From assembly GCA_900321905.1 (NCBI GenBank), contig ONXZ01000041.1, positions 1 to 8,769 on the forward strand: DNA of 8,769 nucleotides. Reading direction: 5' to 3'. This DNA is from an uncultured Eubacteriales bacterium (lineage in GTDB: Bacteria > Bacillota > Clostridia > Oscillospirales > Acutalibacteraceae). The translations under genes and the position numbers were made by a program. The notes under the pieces are model-generated. The model was not told the DNA's origin, searched no databases, and saw only the letters and a program-made list of their open reading frames with translations. Shown here piece after piece: positions 1-5,818 of this stretch; position 1 is the first letter of the stretch, and each line of letters begins with the position of its first letter.

Positions 1-924
1 CGTCTGATAAAGTCCGACTGTGCCGATACACGGCGTGAGAACATGCTCATAGCCTGACTTAATCTCTTTATCGCGGATATAATCCTCAAGAATACGCCAG
101 AGTGTGTAGCCCTTTGGTAGGAACATCGGCATACCCTTGCCCACAAGTTCGTCTGTCATAAATAATCCGAGGTCGTGGCCGAGTTTTCTGTGGTCGCGGA
201 GTTTTGCTTCCTCAAGTTTCTGCAGGTACTCGTCAAGCATATCCTTTTTTGGGAATGCAATACCGTAAATTCTCTGCAGCGCCTTGCCCTTCGAGTCGCC
301 TCTCCAGTAAGCGGCATTGTTGCTGATAAGTTTGAACGCATTTGCCTTGATGTGACCTGTTTTGTCAACGTGAGGACCTGCGCAAAGTTCGGTAAATTCG
401 CCCTGCTTGTAAAAACTGATAGCCTCGCCCTTGTCGGCGTGTTCTTTGATGAGTTCGATTTTGTAAGGCTCGCCCTTTTCTTCCATAAGCGCAATAGCCT
501 CGTCTGCAGGAAGTTCAAACTTTTCAAGTTCAAGATTTTCCTTGATAATCTTTTTCATCTCAGCCTCGATTTTTTCAAGGTCGTCGGGTGAAAAAGTATT
601 TTCTACATCGAAGTCGTAGTAAAAGCCGTTTTCGATAGCAGGACCGATTGTGAGTTTTGCGTCGGGATAAAGGCGCTTAACCGCCTGAGCCATAATGTGT
701 GACGCAGTGTGATTGTACGCTCTCTTGCCGTCCTCGTCGTCAAAGGTCAGCACCTCAAGCGCAGCGTCGCTGTCAATAACGGTGCGAAGGTCTTTCACCT
801 CGCCGTTAATCTTGCAGCAGCAAGCGTTGCGAAAAAGCCCCATTGAAATGTCTTTTGTAATGTCGGCGGCAGTTTTTGCCTCGCTGTATTCCAGCACTGA
901 GCCGTCTTTAAGGGTGATGTTCAT
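1..924 (-). CDS. thrS: Threonyl-tRNA synthetase, N-terminal 308 residues (3' end beyond window)
   Basis: Cytoplasmic enzyme that charges tRNA-Thr with threonine. The frame is open from ATG at 924-922 to the left edge, giving 308 of the roughly 640 residues usual for the family. Residues 1-61 look like the TGS domain (MNITLKDGSVLEY at the start). The editing domain follows, with HTASH at 72-76 and the ELCAGPHVDKTG motif at 179-190, whose Cys181 and His185 are the usual metal-site residues. The class II catalytic core starts near 245 (HRKLGHDLGLF) and is cut after GTVGLYQT. The start is supported by AGGAGGAA at 931-938, six bases upstream. A T-box leader upstream indicates induction when uncharged tRNA-Thr accumulates. 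An oddity is three consecutive Cys at 35-37 in the TGS domain, where I would expect small hydrophobic residues. The identification is near certain. Confidence 0.97.
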   Translation of the reverse strand, partial: MNITLKDGSVLEYSEAKTAADITKDISMGLFRNACCCKINGEVKDLRTVIDSDAALEVLTFDDEDGKRAYNHTASHIMAQAVKRLYPDAKLTIGPAIENGFYYDFDVENTFSPDDLEKIEAEMKKIIKENLELEKFELPADEAIALMEEKGEPYKIELIKEHADKGEAISFYKQGEFTELCAGPHVDKTGHIKANAFKLISNNAAYWRGDSKGKALQRIYGIAFPKKDMLDEYLQKLEEAKLRDHRKLGHDLGLFMTDELVGKGMPMFLPKGYTLWRILEDYIRDKEIKSGYEHVLTPCIGTVGLYQT

Positions 925-954
925 AATCGTTTCCTCCTTATTATTGTGTTGACG

Positions 955-974
955 GAACGATGTGGGCATCGTTC
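955..974. repeat. Perfect 8-bp hairpin in the thrS 5' UTR
   Basis: GAACGATG (955-962), loop TGGG and CATCGTTC (967-974) form a perfect inverted repeat. In the thrS mRNA it lies between the T-box terminator and the ribosome binding site, 16 bases upstream of the AGGAGGAA. No T-run follows it on the thrS strand, so it is not an intrinsic terminator there. A second, weaker hairpin (GGAGC/GCTCC) lies just upstream in the mRNA, near 995-1013. It may stabilise the 5' end of the readthrough transcript; that is inference. Confidence 0.5.
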
Positions 975-1020
975 ACTACTGTTTTTTGATTGTAGGAGCG
1001 GGTTTCTGCTCCCGTCCGTA

Positions 1021-1051
1021 AAATAAAAAGCGCCCTGAAATATCAGGGTGC
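1021..1051 (-). terminator. Regulated intrinsic terminator of the thrS T-box
   Basis: Read on the minus strand, CCCTGA (1048-1043), a TATT loop and TCAGGG (1038-1033) form a stem that is followed directly by a CTTTTTATTT tract (1030-1021). The 5' arm of this stem is also needed for the competing antiterminator (pairing with 1070-1074), which is the hallmark of a T-box switch. Confidence 0.9.
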
Positions 1052-1286
1052 ATAAATTACACGGTTCCACCTGAATTGCGCCGCAGCGCCACTCAAACCC
1101 TTTAACGCAGGGGGTACGGCACACCATTGCCTGTGTGCGGCTTAGCCCGCCTATTCTAAAGGATAACAAGGTTTAAATCGTCCGCTTTCGCCCATCTTGG
1201 CGATTAAAAATCGCACGAATACGCGAGTATGCGCCCGATTTTGTAATCACCAACCTGAACAAAATCAAACGATTTAAACTGCTCCG
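1021..1286 (-). promoter_or_regulatory. T-box riboswitch (tRNA-Thr-responsive leader of thrS)
   Basis: The leader RNA binds uncharged tRNA and prevents termination, allowing thrS expression. The T-box core AGGTGGAACCGTG lies at 1072-1060, with the acceptor-pairing bulge TGGAACC at 1069-1063; the usual consensus is AGGGTGGNACCGCG. The antiterminator forms by TCAGG (1074-1070) pairing with CCTGA (1047-1043), with GTG and CAC extending the helix. The terminator uses the same CCTGA. Stem I is closed by an 11-bp perfect helix, GTTTAAATCGT (1279-1269) with ACGATTTAAAC (1181-1171). Within Stem I, GGTTGGTG (1255-1248) resembles the conserved distal part of Stem I. A further hairpin, GCACAC/GTGTGC, lies near 1120-1138. 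I could not place the threonine specifier codon with confidence. Assignment to Thr rests mainly on the downstream gene. Confidence 0.92.
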
Positions 1287-1292
1287 CACCTC

Positions 1293-1320
1293 ATTATAAG
1301 ATTTTTGTGCAAGAACAAGG
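1293..1320 (-). promoter_or_regulatory. Probable promoter of the thrS leader
   Basis: A perfect -10 box TATAAT lies at 1298-1293 on the minus strand, placing the transcript start near 1286, just upstream of Stem I. The -35 region is weak: CTTGTT (1319-1314) would give a 15-base spacer and CCTTGT (1320-1315) 16 bases. The position immediately before Stem I supports the call more than the -35 sequence does. Confidence 0.65.
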
Positions 1321-1323
1321 CAC

Positions 1324-1360
1324 AAATTTTATGTTAAGGCTGACGCCTTAACTAAAATTT
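1324..1360. repeat. Strong hairpin at the centre of the inverted repeat
   Basis: AAATTTTA (1324-1331), an unpaired T and GTTAAGGC (1333-1340) pair with GCCTTAAC (1345-1352) and TAAAATTT (1353-1360) around a TGAC loop: 16 base pairs with one bulge. It sits immediately upstream of the thrS promoter. It could be a terminator for transcription entering from either side, or simply the junction of the inverted duplication. The T-rich ends are part of the stem itself, so terminator function is uncertain. Confidence 0.6.
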
Positions 1361-1424
1361 TAACGCAGTTATTGTGCAAAAAGATAATAATGAGGCTTAT
1401 TAGCCTTTAGAATAGGTGGGCTCA

Positions 1425-1574
1425 GGGATGGTAACAATCTGTTTTTGTATGCTTTTACACCTGCCAAGCACTCTCTTAAACAAAGGGACAAACTGCCGTG
1501 TTCCCATCAACGCCTTATATATTACAGTTATAATAACACCGCAGTTTATATTTGTCAAATGTAAATTTATTCTG
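1425..1574. other. Non-coding stretch with no recognised element
   Basis: Between the mirror-image leader remnant and the next promoter I see no open frame with a ribosome binding site, no RNA gene I recognise and no clear terminator. The sequence becomes AT-rich after about 1515. It may contain further decayed parts of the inverted leader copy, but the similarity is too weak to claim. Confidence 0.5.
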
Positions 1575-1603
1575 TTGACAAAATAAATGTATAATTATAT
1601 ACT
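1575..1603 (+). promoter_or_regulatory. Consensus sigma-A-type promoter
   Basis: TTGACA at 1575-1580 and TATACT at 1598-1603 are separated by 17 bases, in an AT-rich context. Transcription would start near 1610 and read the palindromic repeat, the glycerophosphotransferase gene and probably the hydrolase gene. Confidence 0.85.
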
Positions 1604-1632
1604 TAAATTGTATGAGCCGCAGGCGAGTAACT

Positions 1633-1690
1633 GCTTTGGCTCCCTTGTTAAAGGGAGCTGGCGAGGAGCATAGCGACAAGTCTGAGGGAT
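1633..1690 (+). repeat. Palindromic intergenic repeat in the 5' UTR
   Basis: GCTCCCTT (1639-1646) and AAGGGAGC (1651-1658) form an 8-bp stem around GTTA. They are followed by a GCGAGGAGC...GCGACAAG...CTGAGGGAT segment. The layout (CTCCCTT-loop-AAGGGAG, then a tail ending CTGAGGGATT) resembles short dispersed intergenic repeats that I recall from clostridial genomes; I could not search for copies. It lies in the leader of the downstream gene and happens to be open in that gene's frame, which extends the ORF artificially. It is not likely to be translated. Confidence 0.5.
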
Positions 1691-1707
1691 TATGTTTGGA
1701 GATTATT

Positions 1708-3033
1708 ATGATTTGGTACGGCAAAGAAGATATTGATAAACTTGACAGTCTGCCTGACTTTTCGCACCTGACAAAACAGGACAGCAAAATCAAGGCGCTT
1801 GCGCTTGACATTGCTAAAAAAAGCGCAATTTTCCGCAAGGCGTCGCGCGACGCGCTGAACTTAAAGCGCAAAATAGCGTACGAAAAACGCACAAGGGACA
1901 TTAAGACCGACCCTAACGTTATACTGTTTTCGACATTCGACGGCAGGTCATACGGCGACAGTCCGAAAGCGATTTACGAGTATATGCTCACCGACCCACG
2001 CTTTGACGACTATACTTTTGTGTGGGCGTTTCGCTCGCCGAAAGATTACAAATTTTTGCTTGATAACAAGAATACATACTTTGTTCAGCCTGCAACGCCG
2101 CAGTATGATTTAGTCTGCGCAACTGCAAAATACTGGCTTTACAACTACCGCATTGCCGACTACATTTACCCGAAAGATGACCAGGTTTACGTTCAGTTGT
2201 GGCACGGCACGCCGCTCAAAAGGCTTGGCTACGACATCGCGATTTCGGACAATGTTATGAACTCGCAAAAAGAAATACGCGAAAAGTATGATATCGACTC
2301 GGCAAAATTCAAGTATATCCTTGCACCGAGCGAGTTTGCCGGCGAAAAGTTTGCTTCCGCCTGGAACTTAAAAGCAATCGGTAAAGAGGACGCCGTGCTT
2401 GTGGCGGGCTATCCGCGCAATGATTTTCTGATTAACTACACCGCTGACGACGTGCAAAAAATCAAGGACGAACTTGATTTGCCTGAGGGCAAAAAAATTA
2501 TTCTTTACGCACCGACATGGCGCGACAATCAGCACGACAGCGAACTCGGATATGTGTATGAGCCTGAGGCTGATTTTGACAAACTTCGCGCTGCGCTTGA
2601 AGATGAATACATTATACTTTTCAGGGCGCACTATCTTGTTGCCAACAGTTTTAATTTTGAAAAGTACAAAGGCTTTGTGTGGGACGTTTCGGGCGTTGCT
2701 GACATCAACCGCCTTTACATCGCTGCAGATTTGCTGATGACCGACTACTCAAGCGTGTTCTTTGACTACGCCAACCTCGGCAGACCTATGGTATTTTATA
2801 TGTACGACTTTGACGCCTATGCAAATAACATACGCGGTTTCTATATTGATATTTCCGAAATACCCGGCAAGATTGTAAAAACAACTGACGAGGTTATTGA
2901 CGAAATCAAGTCGATTGATTTTGCAAATTTTGACTTTGCAAAATCGTATCCTAATTTCCGTAAAAAATTCAATTATCTTGACGACGGCTCCGCCTCAAAA
3001 CGCGTTGCCGAAGCAGTGATTGAAGAAATATAA
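1708..3033 (+). CDS. CDP-glycerol glycerophosphotransferase family protein (TagB/TagF-like)
   Basis: Likely transfers glycerol-phosphate or another polyol-phosphate from a CDP-activated donor onto a cell-envelope polymer, at the cytoplasmic face of the membrane. The 441-residue protein shows the family landmarks: QLWHGTPLK at 163-171 (His166), AGYPRNDF at 233-240, YAPTWRDN at 267-274, FRAHY at 305-309 (His308) and MTDYSSVFFDYANLGRP at 344-360. The two His-containing motifs are the proposed catalytic and donor-binding elements of the family. I saw no transmembrane segment; the basic N-terminal region (33-63) may contact membrane or partner. The ATG at 1708 is chosen because TTGGAGA (1696-1702) lies just upstream; an in-frame ATG at 1612 would force translation through a palindromic repeat and sits almost on the transcript start. 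The following gene begins 15 bases after the stop. The acceptor (teichoic acid or a capsular or other glycopolymer) cannot be told from sequence. Confidence 0.9.
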   Translation: MIWYGKEDIDKLDSLPDFSHLTKQDSKIKALALDIAKKSAIFRKASRDALNLKRKIAYEKRTRDIKTDPNVILFSTFDGRSYGDSPKAIYEYMLTDPRFDDYTFVWAFRSPKDYKFLLDNKNTYFVQPATPQYDLVCATAKYWLYNYRIADYIYPKDDQVYVQLWHGTPLKRLGYDIAISDNVMNSQKEIREKYDIDSAKFKYILAPSEFAGEKFASAWNLKAIGKEDAVLVAGYPRNDFLINYTADDVQKIKDELDLPEGKKIILYAPTWRDNQHDSELGYVYEPEADFDKLRAALEDEYIILFRAHYLVANSFNFEKYKGFVWDVSGVADINRLYIAADLLMTDYSSVFFDYANLGRPMVFYMYDFDAYANNIRGFYIDISEIPGKIVKTTDEVIDEIKSIDFANFDFAKSYPNFRKKFNYLDDGSASKRVAEAVIEEI

Positions 3034-3048
3034 AAAAGGAGTAAAAAT

Positions 3049-4233
3049 ATGATGAAAAAACGACTTTTATCTATGGCACTTGCTGCAGTAATGGTTATTT
3101 GCTGCACACTTACACCAATGCTGGCTTTTGCAAAAAGCAGCACACCTGTGTGGGATAAGTACTCAAAACTCGGCTCACACAAAGTCAGCACATTCACATT
3201 CAAAGTCAGTGGCAACGACTTCACCTACAAAGTGTGGTATCCGTCTGACATCAAAAAGATGAAAAAGACGCCTGTTGTTCTTTACTGCAACGGCACAAGT
3301 TCAAACTACATCAAAACTCCCGAAGTAGTTAAGTTTATGAAAAAGACTGCTTCCCACGGTTTTGTGTGCCTGACAAACACGGATGAAAACACAGGCATGG
3401 GCGAGAGCATGAACGCCGGACTTAATGCGCTCATCAGGTCAAACGGCAACAAAAAGAGTATATTCTACAAAAAACTCAATGTGAACAATGTAGGTATTTC
3501 AGGTCACTCACAGGGCGCAAGCTGCTGCATTAATCTTGCAAGCAAAGGCAACTTTGAAAACCGCACACGTTTCAAAGCGATTTACGCTTGTTCACTGCCA
3601 ACTGTTGAACTTGAAAAATCTCCGTTCCAGAACTGCCCTTATGACGCTTCACTTGTAAATATTCCGACTCTTATGATTTCGGGTACAGGCGCAACTGACA
3701 ACGCATTTGTTTCTCCGCTTAAAACAAGTATGCGCCCTGCGTTTGCAAAAATTCAGAGCGAAGTTGTTATGGCGCGTATCAAAGACGTTGAACATCCTGA
3801 AACGTTTATGAAATCTTATCCGTATATGATTGCGTGGTTCCAGTATAAACTTTGCGGCAACAAGAGTGCCAAAAAAGCATTTGTCGGCAAGTCGCCTGAA
3901 ATCAGGAGAAACAAGAAAATGCGCGACTACAAGCGTAAGATTTACTGCAAACCGACTGCTATTACCGCTCTCACAGGTGCAAGCGGCGCATTTAAGGTAC
4001 AGTGGAAAACAGTCAGCAAGGCTGAGGGTTACGAAATTCAGTACAGCACAAACAAAAAGTTCCCGAGCAAATCCAAAAAATCTGTAAAGGTTTCAAAAAA
4101 GGTTACTGCTAAGACTGTTAAAAATCTCAAATCAGGCGCTACATATTATGTAAGAGTAAGGACTTATCGCACATCATACGGTGCAAAATCTTACAGCGCT
4201 TGGTCAAAGACTCAAGCCGTAAACACAAAGTAA
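3049..4233 (+). CDS. Secreted alpha/beta hydrolase with C-terminal fibronectin type III-like domain
   Basis: Exported protein of 394 residues, probably an esterase, lipase-like or cutinase-like hydrolase; the substrate is unknown. Residues 1-29 are a signal peptide: MMKKR, a hydrophobic stretch and a likely cleavage after AFA at 26-28. An alpha/beta hydrolase fold spans about 45-270, with VVLYCNGTSS (76-85) in the oxyanion-loop position, the nucleophile elbow GHSQGA (152-157, Ser154), Asp217 in GTGATDNAF as a candidate acid, and His249 in DVEHPETF as a candidate base. Residues about 302-393 form an FN3-like domain with typical pieces (VQWKTVSKAEGYEIQYS and GATYYVRVRTY), rich in Lys. No LPXTG or other surface anchor is visible, so it may be released or bind the wall through its basic tail. 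AAGGAG at 3036-3041 supports the ATG at 3049; a second ATG follows immediately at 3052. It is probably co-transcribed with the glycerophosphotransferase. Fold confidence is high; substrate is open. Confidence 0.85.
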   Translation: MMKKRLLSMALAAVMVICCTLTPMLAFAKSSTPVWDKYSKLGSHKVSTFTFKVSGNDFTYKVWYPSDIKKMKKTPVVLYCNGTSSNYIKTPEVVKFMKKTASHGFVCLTNTDENTGMGESMNAGLNALIRSNGNKKSIFYKKLNVNNVGISGHSQGASCCINLASKGNFENRTRFKAIYACSLPTVELEKSPFQNCPYDASLVNIPTLMISGTGATDNAFVSPLKTSMRPAFAKIQSEVVMARIKDVEHPETFMKSYPYMIAWFQYKLCGNKSAKKAFVGKSPEIRRNKKMRDYKRKIYCKPTAITALTGASGAFKVQWKTVSKAEGYEIQYSTNKKFPSKSKKSVKVSKKVTAKTVKNLKSGATYYVRVRTYRTSYGAKSYSAWSKTQAVNTK

Positions 4234-4253
4234 TTTAATAATACATATAATAT

Positions 4254-4290
4254 AGCCTGCTGTAGGTTCCGCCTGCGGCAGGCTAATGCT
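4254..4290 (+). terminator. Possible terminator after the hydrolase gene
   Basis: AGCCTGC (4254-4260) and GCAGGCT (4278-4284) can form a 7-bp stem 20 bases after the hydrolase stop codon. The sequence after the stem (AATGCTTTG) lacks a proper T-tract, so intrinsic termination is uncertain. Its position between two operons is the main support. Confidence 0.35.
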
Positions 4291-4362
4291 TTGTGCCGAT
4301 TGTACACTTATTGCCTACTATTTTGGTTGGTTATTAGTAATATGTCACAAATATCCATATTG

Positions 4363-4379
4363 CCTATTGACTTAGTAGG
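4363..4379. promoter_or_regulatory. Imperfect palindrome over the -35 box, candidate operator
   Basis: CCTATTGACTTAGTAGG is palindromic at six of eight base pairs around a central C and contains the -35 box. A related half-site, ATTGCCTACT, lies at 4310-4319, mirroring ATTGCCTATT at 4359-4368, 49 bases apart. Placement on the -35 box implies repression when bound. In Firmicutes, cysteine genes are often controlled by Rrf2-family regulators (CymR type), so one is a reasonable guess, but the regulator cannot be identified from this window. Confidence 0.5.
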
Positions 4380-4395
4380 TTTTAAGCGGTATAAT
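4367..4395 (+). promoter_or_regulatory. Promoter of the leader peptide-metY-cysK operon
   Basis: TTGACT (4367-4372) and TATAAT (4390-4395) are separated by exactly 17 bases, a near-consensus sigma-A promoter. Transcription would start near 4402, giving a leader of about 136 bases before metY that contains the small Cys-tailed ORF. The strength of the promoter suggests control by repression or by events in the leader rather than by an activator. Confidence 0.85.
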
Positions 4396-4427
4396 TAGCA
4401 CAACAACCAACACAGGAGGACAGTGTT

Positions 4428-4493
4428 ATGAAACAAAATCCTATATACGCCTCCCTTTTTGAAATGCGAATGTGTTGCTCATCACGATGTTGA
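4428..4493 (+). CDS. Putative cysteine-responsive leader peptide (21 residues)
   Basis: A short ORF, MKQNPIYASLFEMR followed by MCCSSRC, lies between the operon promoter and metY. AGGAGG at 4414-4419 is eight bases from the ATG, a ribosome binding site at least as good as that of metY. Cys codons are numbers 16, 17 and 21 (TGT, TGC, TGT), the last one just before TGA. Three Cys in 21 residues, directly upstream of two sulfide-fixing genes, fit a leader peptide whose translation senses charged tRNA-Cys. No hairpin with a T-tract lies between it and metY, so classical transcription attenuation is not supported. The tract CTCCCTTT inside the ORF (4451-4458) can pair with the metY site AAAGGAG (4521-4527, one bulged C), and CCTCC (4450-4454) with the leader's own GGAGG. 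That points to translational control. It could alternatively be a small metal-binding protein or a chance ORF. Confidence 0.7.
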   Translation: MKQNPIYASLFEMRMCCSSRC

Positions 4494-4537
4494 AGACAAA
4501 AACAAACACATTTACATTTTAAAGGAGATATAGTATA

Positions 4538-5818
4538 ATGAGTTACAAATTTGAAACATTACAACTTCACATAGGTCAGGAGCAGGCAGACCCTGCAACA
4601 GATTCAAGGGCAGTTCCTATTTACCAGACCACATCATACGTTTTTCACAATTCGCAGCACGCCGCTGACCGTTTTGGTCTTGCCGACCCCGGTAACATAT
4701 ACGGCAGGCTTACAAATTCAACACAAGACGTGCTTGAAAAAAGGGTTGCGGCCCTTGAGGGTGGCAGCGCAGCGCTTGCACTCGCGTCGGGCGCAGCGGC
4801 TATCACCTACACTATTGAGGCGCTTGCGGCAAACGGCGGCCACATTGTAGCACAAAAAACAATCTACGGCGGCAGTTACAATTTGCTGTCACACACCTTG
4901 CCGCAGTACGGCATAGAAACGACTTTTGTTGACGCACATAACCTTGCGGAAGTCGAGGGCGCAATCAAAGACAACACGCGTGCAATTTATCTTGAAACGC
5001 TTGGTAACCCAAACAGCGACATACCTGATATTGACGCTATTGCAGAGATTGCACACCGTCACGGTATACCTGTTGTCGTTGATAACACATTTGGCACTCC
5101 GTACCTTATCAGACCTATTGAACACGGTGCAGACATCGTTGTTCACTCGGCAACAAAATTCCTCGGCGGTCACGGTACAACACTTGGCGGTATAATAGTT
5201 GAGTCGGGCAAGTTTGACTGGAGCGCAAGCGGCAAATATCCTAATATCGCCGCTCCGAACCCGAGTTACCACGGCGTTTCGTTTTATGACGCAGTTGGTC
5301 CTGCGGCGTTTGTAACGTATATCAGGGCAATCCTGCTTCGCGACACGGGCGCAGCAATCTCGCCGTTCAACGCATTCCTGCTCTTGCAAGGGGTTGAAAC
5401 ACTTTCTCTCCGCCTTGAACGTCACGCGGAAAACACCAAAAAAGTTGTTGAATACCTTGCAAATCATCCGCAGGTTGAAAAGGTTAATCACCCGTCGCTT
5501 GCCGACCACCCTGACCACGAACTTTACACAAGATACTTCCCGAATGGCGGCGCTTCGATTTTTACATTTGAAATCAAAGGCGGCAGAGCGGAAGCGTGGA
5601 AGTTCATCGACAACCTCAAAATATTTTCGCTGCTCGCAAACGTTGCAGACGTTAAGAGCCTTGTAATCCACCCTGCTTCAACAACTCACTCGCAGTTGTC
5701 GGGAGAGGAACTTGCCGAGCAGGGCATATATGAAAACACAATCCGTCTTTCAATAGGCACGGAACACATTGACGACATAATAGCAGATTTAGAAAACGCA
5801 TTTAAGGAGGCAGAATAA
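4538..5818 (+). CDS. metY: O-acetylhomoserine sulfhydrylase (Cys/Met metabolism PLP enzyme)
   Basis: PLP enzyme that combines O-acetylhomoserine with sulfide to give homocysteine and acetate, in the cytoplasm, feeding methionine synthesis. At 426 residues it has the length typical of MetY; cystathionine gamma-synthases and lyases are usually nearer 380-400. Visible landmarks are the N-terminal TLQLHIGQ and [10 protein letters not shown] (27-36), [10 protein letters not shown] (53-62), the PLP-contacting VVDNTFGTP (180-188, Asp182), the PLP lysine in [11 protein letters not shown] (203-213, Lys207) and the C-terminal [11 protein letters not shown] (374-384). The expanded DWSASGKYP region (227-235) is also typical of the sulfhydrylases. 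AAAGGAG at 4521-4527 is ten bases from the ATG and can be masked by the upstream leader ORF. The stop overlaps the cysK start by one base. A role as O-acetylserine sulfhydrylase or homocysteine synthase with a second substrate cannot be excluded. Confidence 0.93.
   Translation: MSYKFETLQLHIGQEQADPATDSRAVPIYQTTSYVFHNSQHAADRFGLADPGNIYGRLTNSTQDVLEKRVAALEGGSAALALASGAAAITYTIEALAANGGHIVAQKTIYGGSYNLLSHTLPQYGIETTFVDAHNLAEVEGAIKDNTRAIYLETLGNPNSDIPDIDAIAEIAHRHGIPVVVDNTFGTPYLIRPIEHGADIVVHSATKFLGGHGTTLGGIIVESGKFDWSASGKYPNIAAPNPSYHGVSFYDAVGPAAFVTYIRAILLRDTGAAISPFNAFLLLQGVETLSLRLERHAENTKKVVEYLANHPQVEKVNHPSLADHPDHELYTRYFPNGGASIFTFEIKGGRAEAWKFIDNLKIFSLLANVADVKSLVIHPASTTHSQLSGEELAEQGIYENTIRLSIGTEHIDDIIADLENAFKEAE

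Larger units (their letters stand above)
1144..1422. repeat. Interrupted inverted repeat: mirror-image partial copy of the thrS promoter/leader
   Basis: Three nested pairs of arms are seen. The inner pair is the hairpin at 1324-1360. The middle pair is the thrS promoter segment (minus strand, 1313-1290, ending TATAATGAGG) against plus-strand 1373-1396 (ending AATAATGAGG), sharing most positions and the same centre near 1342. The outer pair is AGCCCGCCTATTCTAAAGG at 1144-1162 against the complement of 1404-1422, with 18 of 19 matches. The outer pair has a different centre (about 1283), because the plus-strand arm lacks the roughly 120 bases equivalent to Stem I. This fits an inverted partial duplication of the T-box region. 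No T-box core (TGGNACC) was found on the plus-strand arm, so it is probably a remnant rather than a working riboswitch. Confidence 0.6.

Noticed and set aside
156..591. ORFs of 125 and 138 residues within thrS
   Set aside because: Both lie in other frames of an unmistakable threonyl-tRNA synthetase coding region and show no domain or plausible start signal.
921..1169. 82-residue minus-strand ORF across the T-box leader
   Set aside because: It overlaps the T-box core and terminator, whose base pairing explains the sequence, and its translation contains no known motif.
1425..1574. Second working T-box on the plus strand
   Set aside because: The mirrored leader pieces stop near 1422. No TGGNACC core and no antiterminator/terminator pair follow, and no threonine-related gene lies downstream.
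1515..1901. 128-residue minus-strand ORF over the glycerophosphotransferase promoter and start
   Set aside because: Antisense to a strong promoter and a clear gene; it is a shadow frame with no supporting signals.
4254..4320. Riboswitch (SAM or cysteine type) upstream of metY
   Set aside because: The region lies upstream of the promoter at 4367-4395, so it is not in the metY transcript. The 136-base leader that is transcribed is too short and too open for a SAM-I aptamer, and I see no S-box motifs.
4889..5671. 260-residue ORF on the minus strand
   Set aside because: It lies entirely antisense to metY, has a Cys/Arg/Val-rich composition without any recognisable motif, and no ribosome binding site was identified. 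The plus-strand frame is an unmistakable PLP enzyme.
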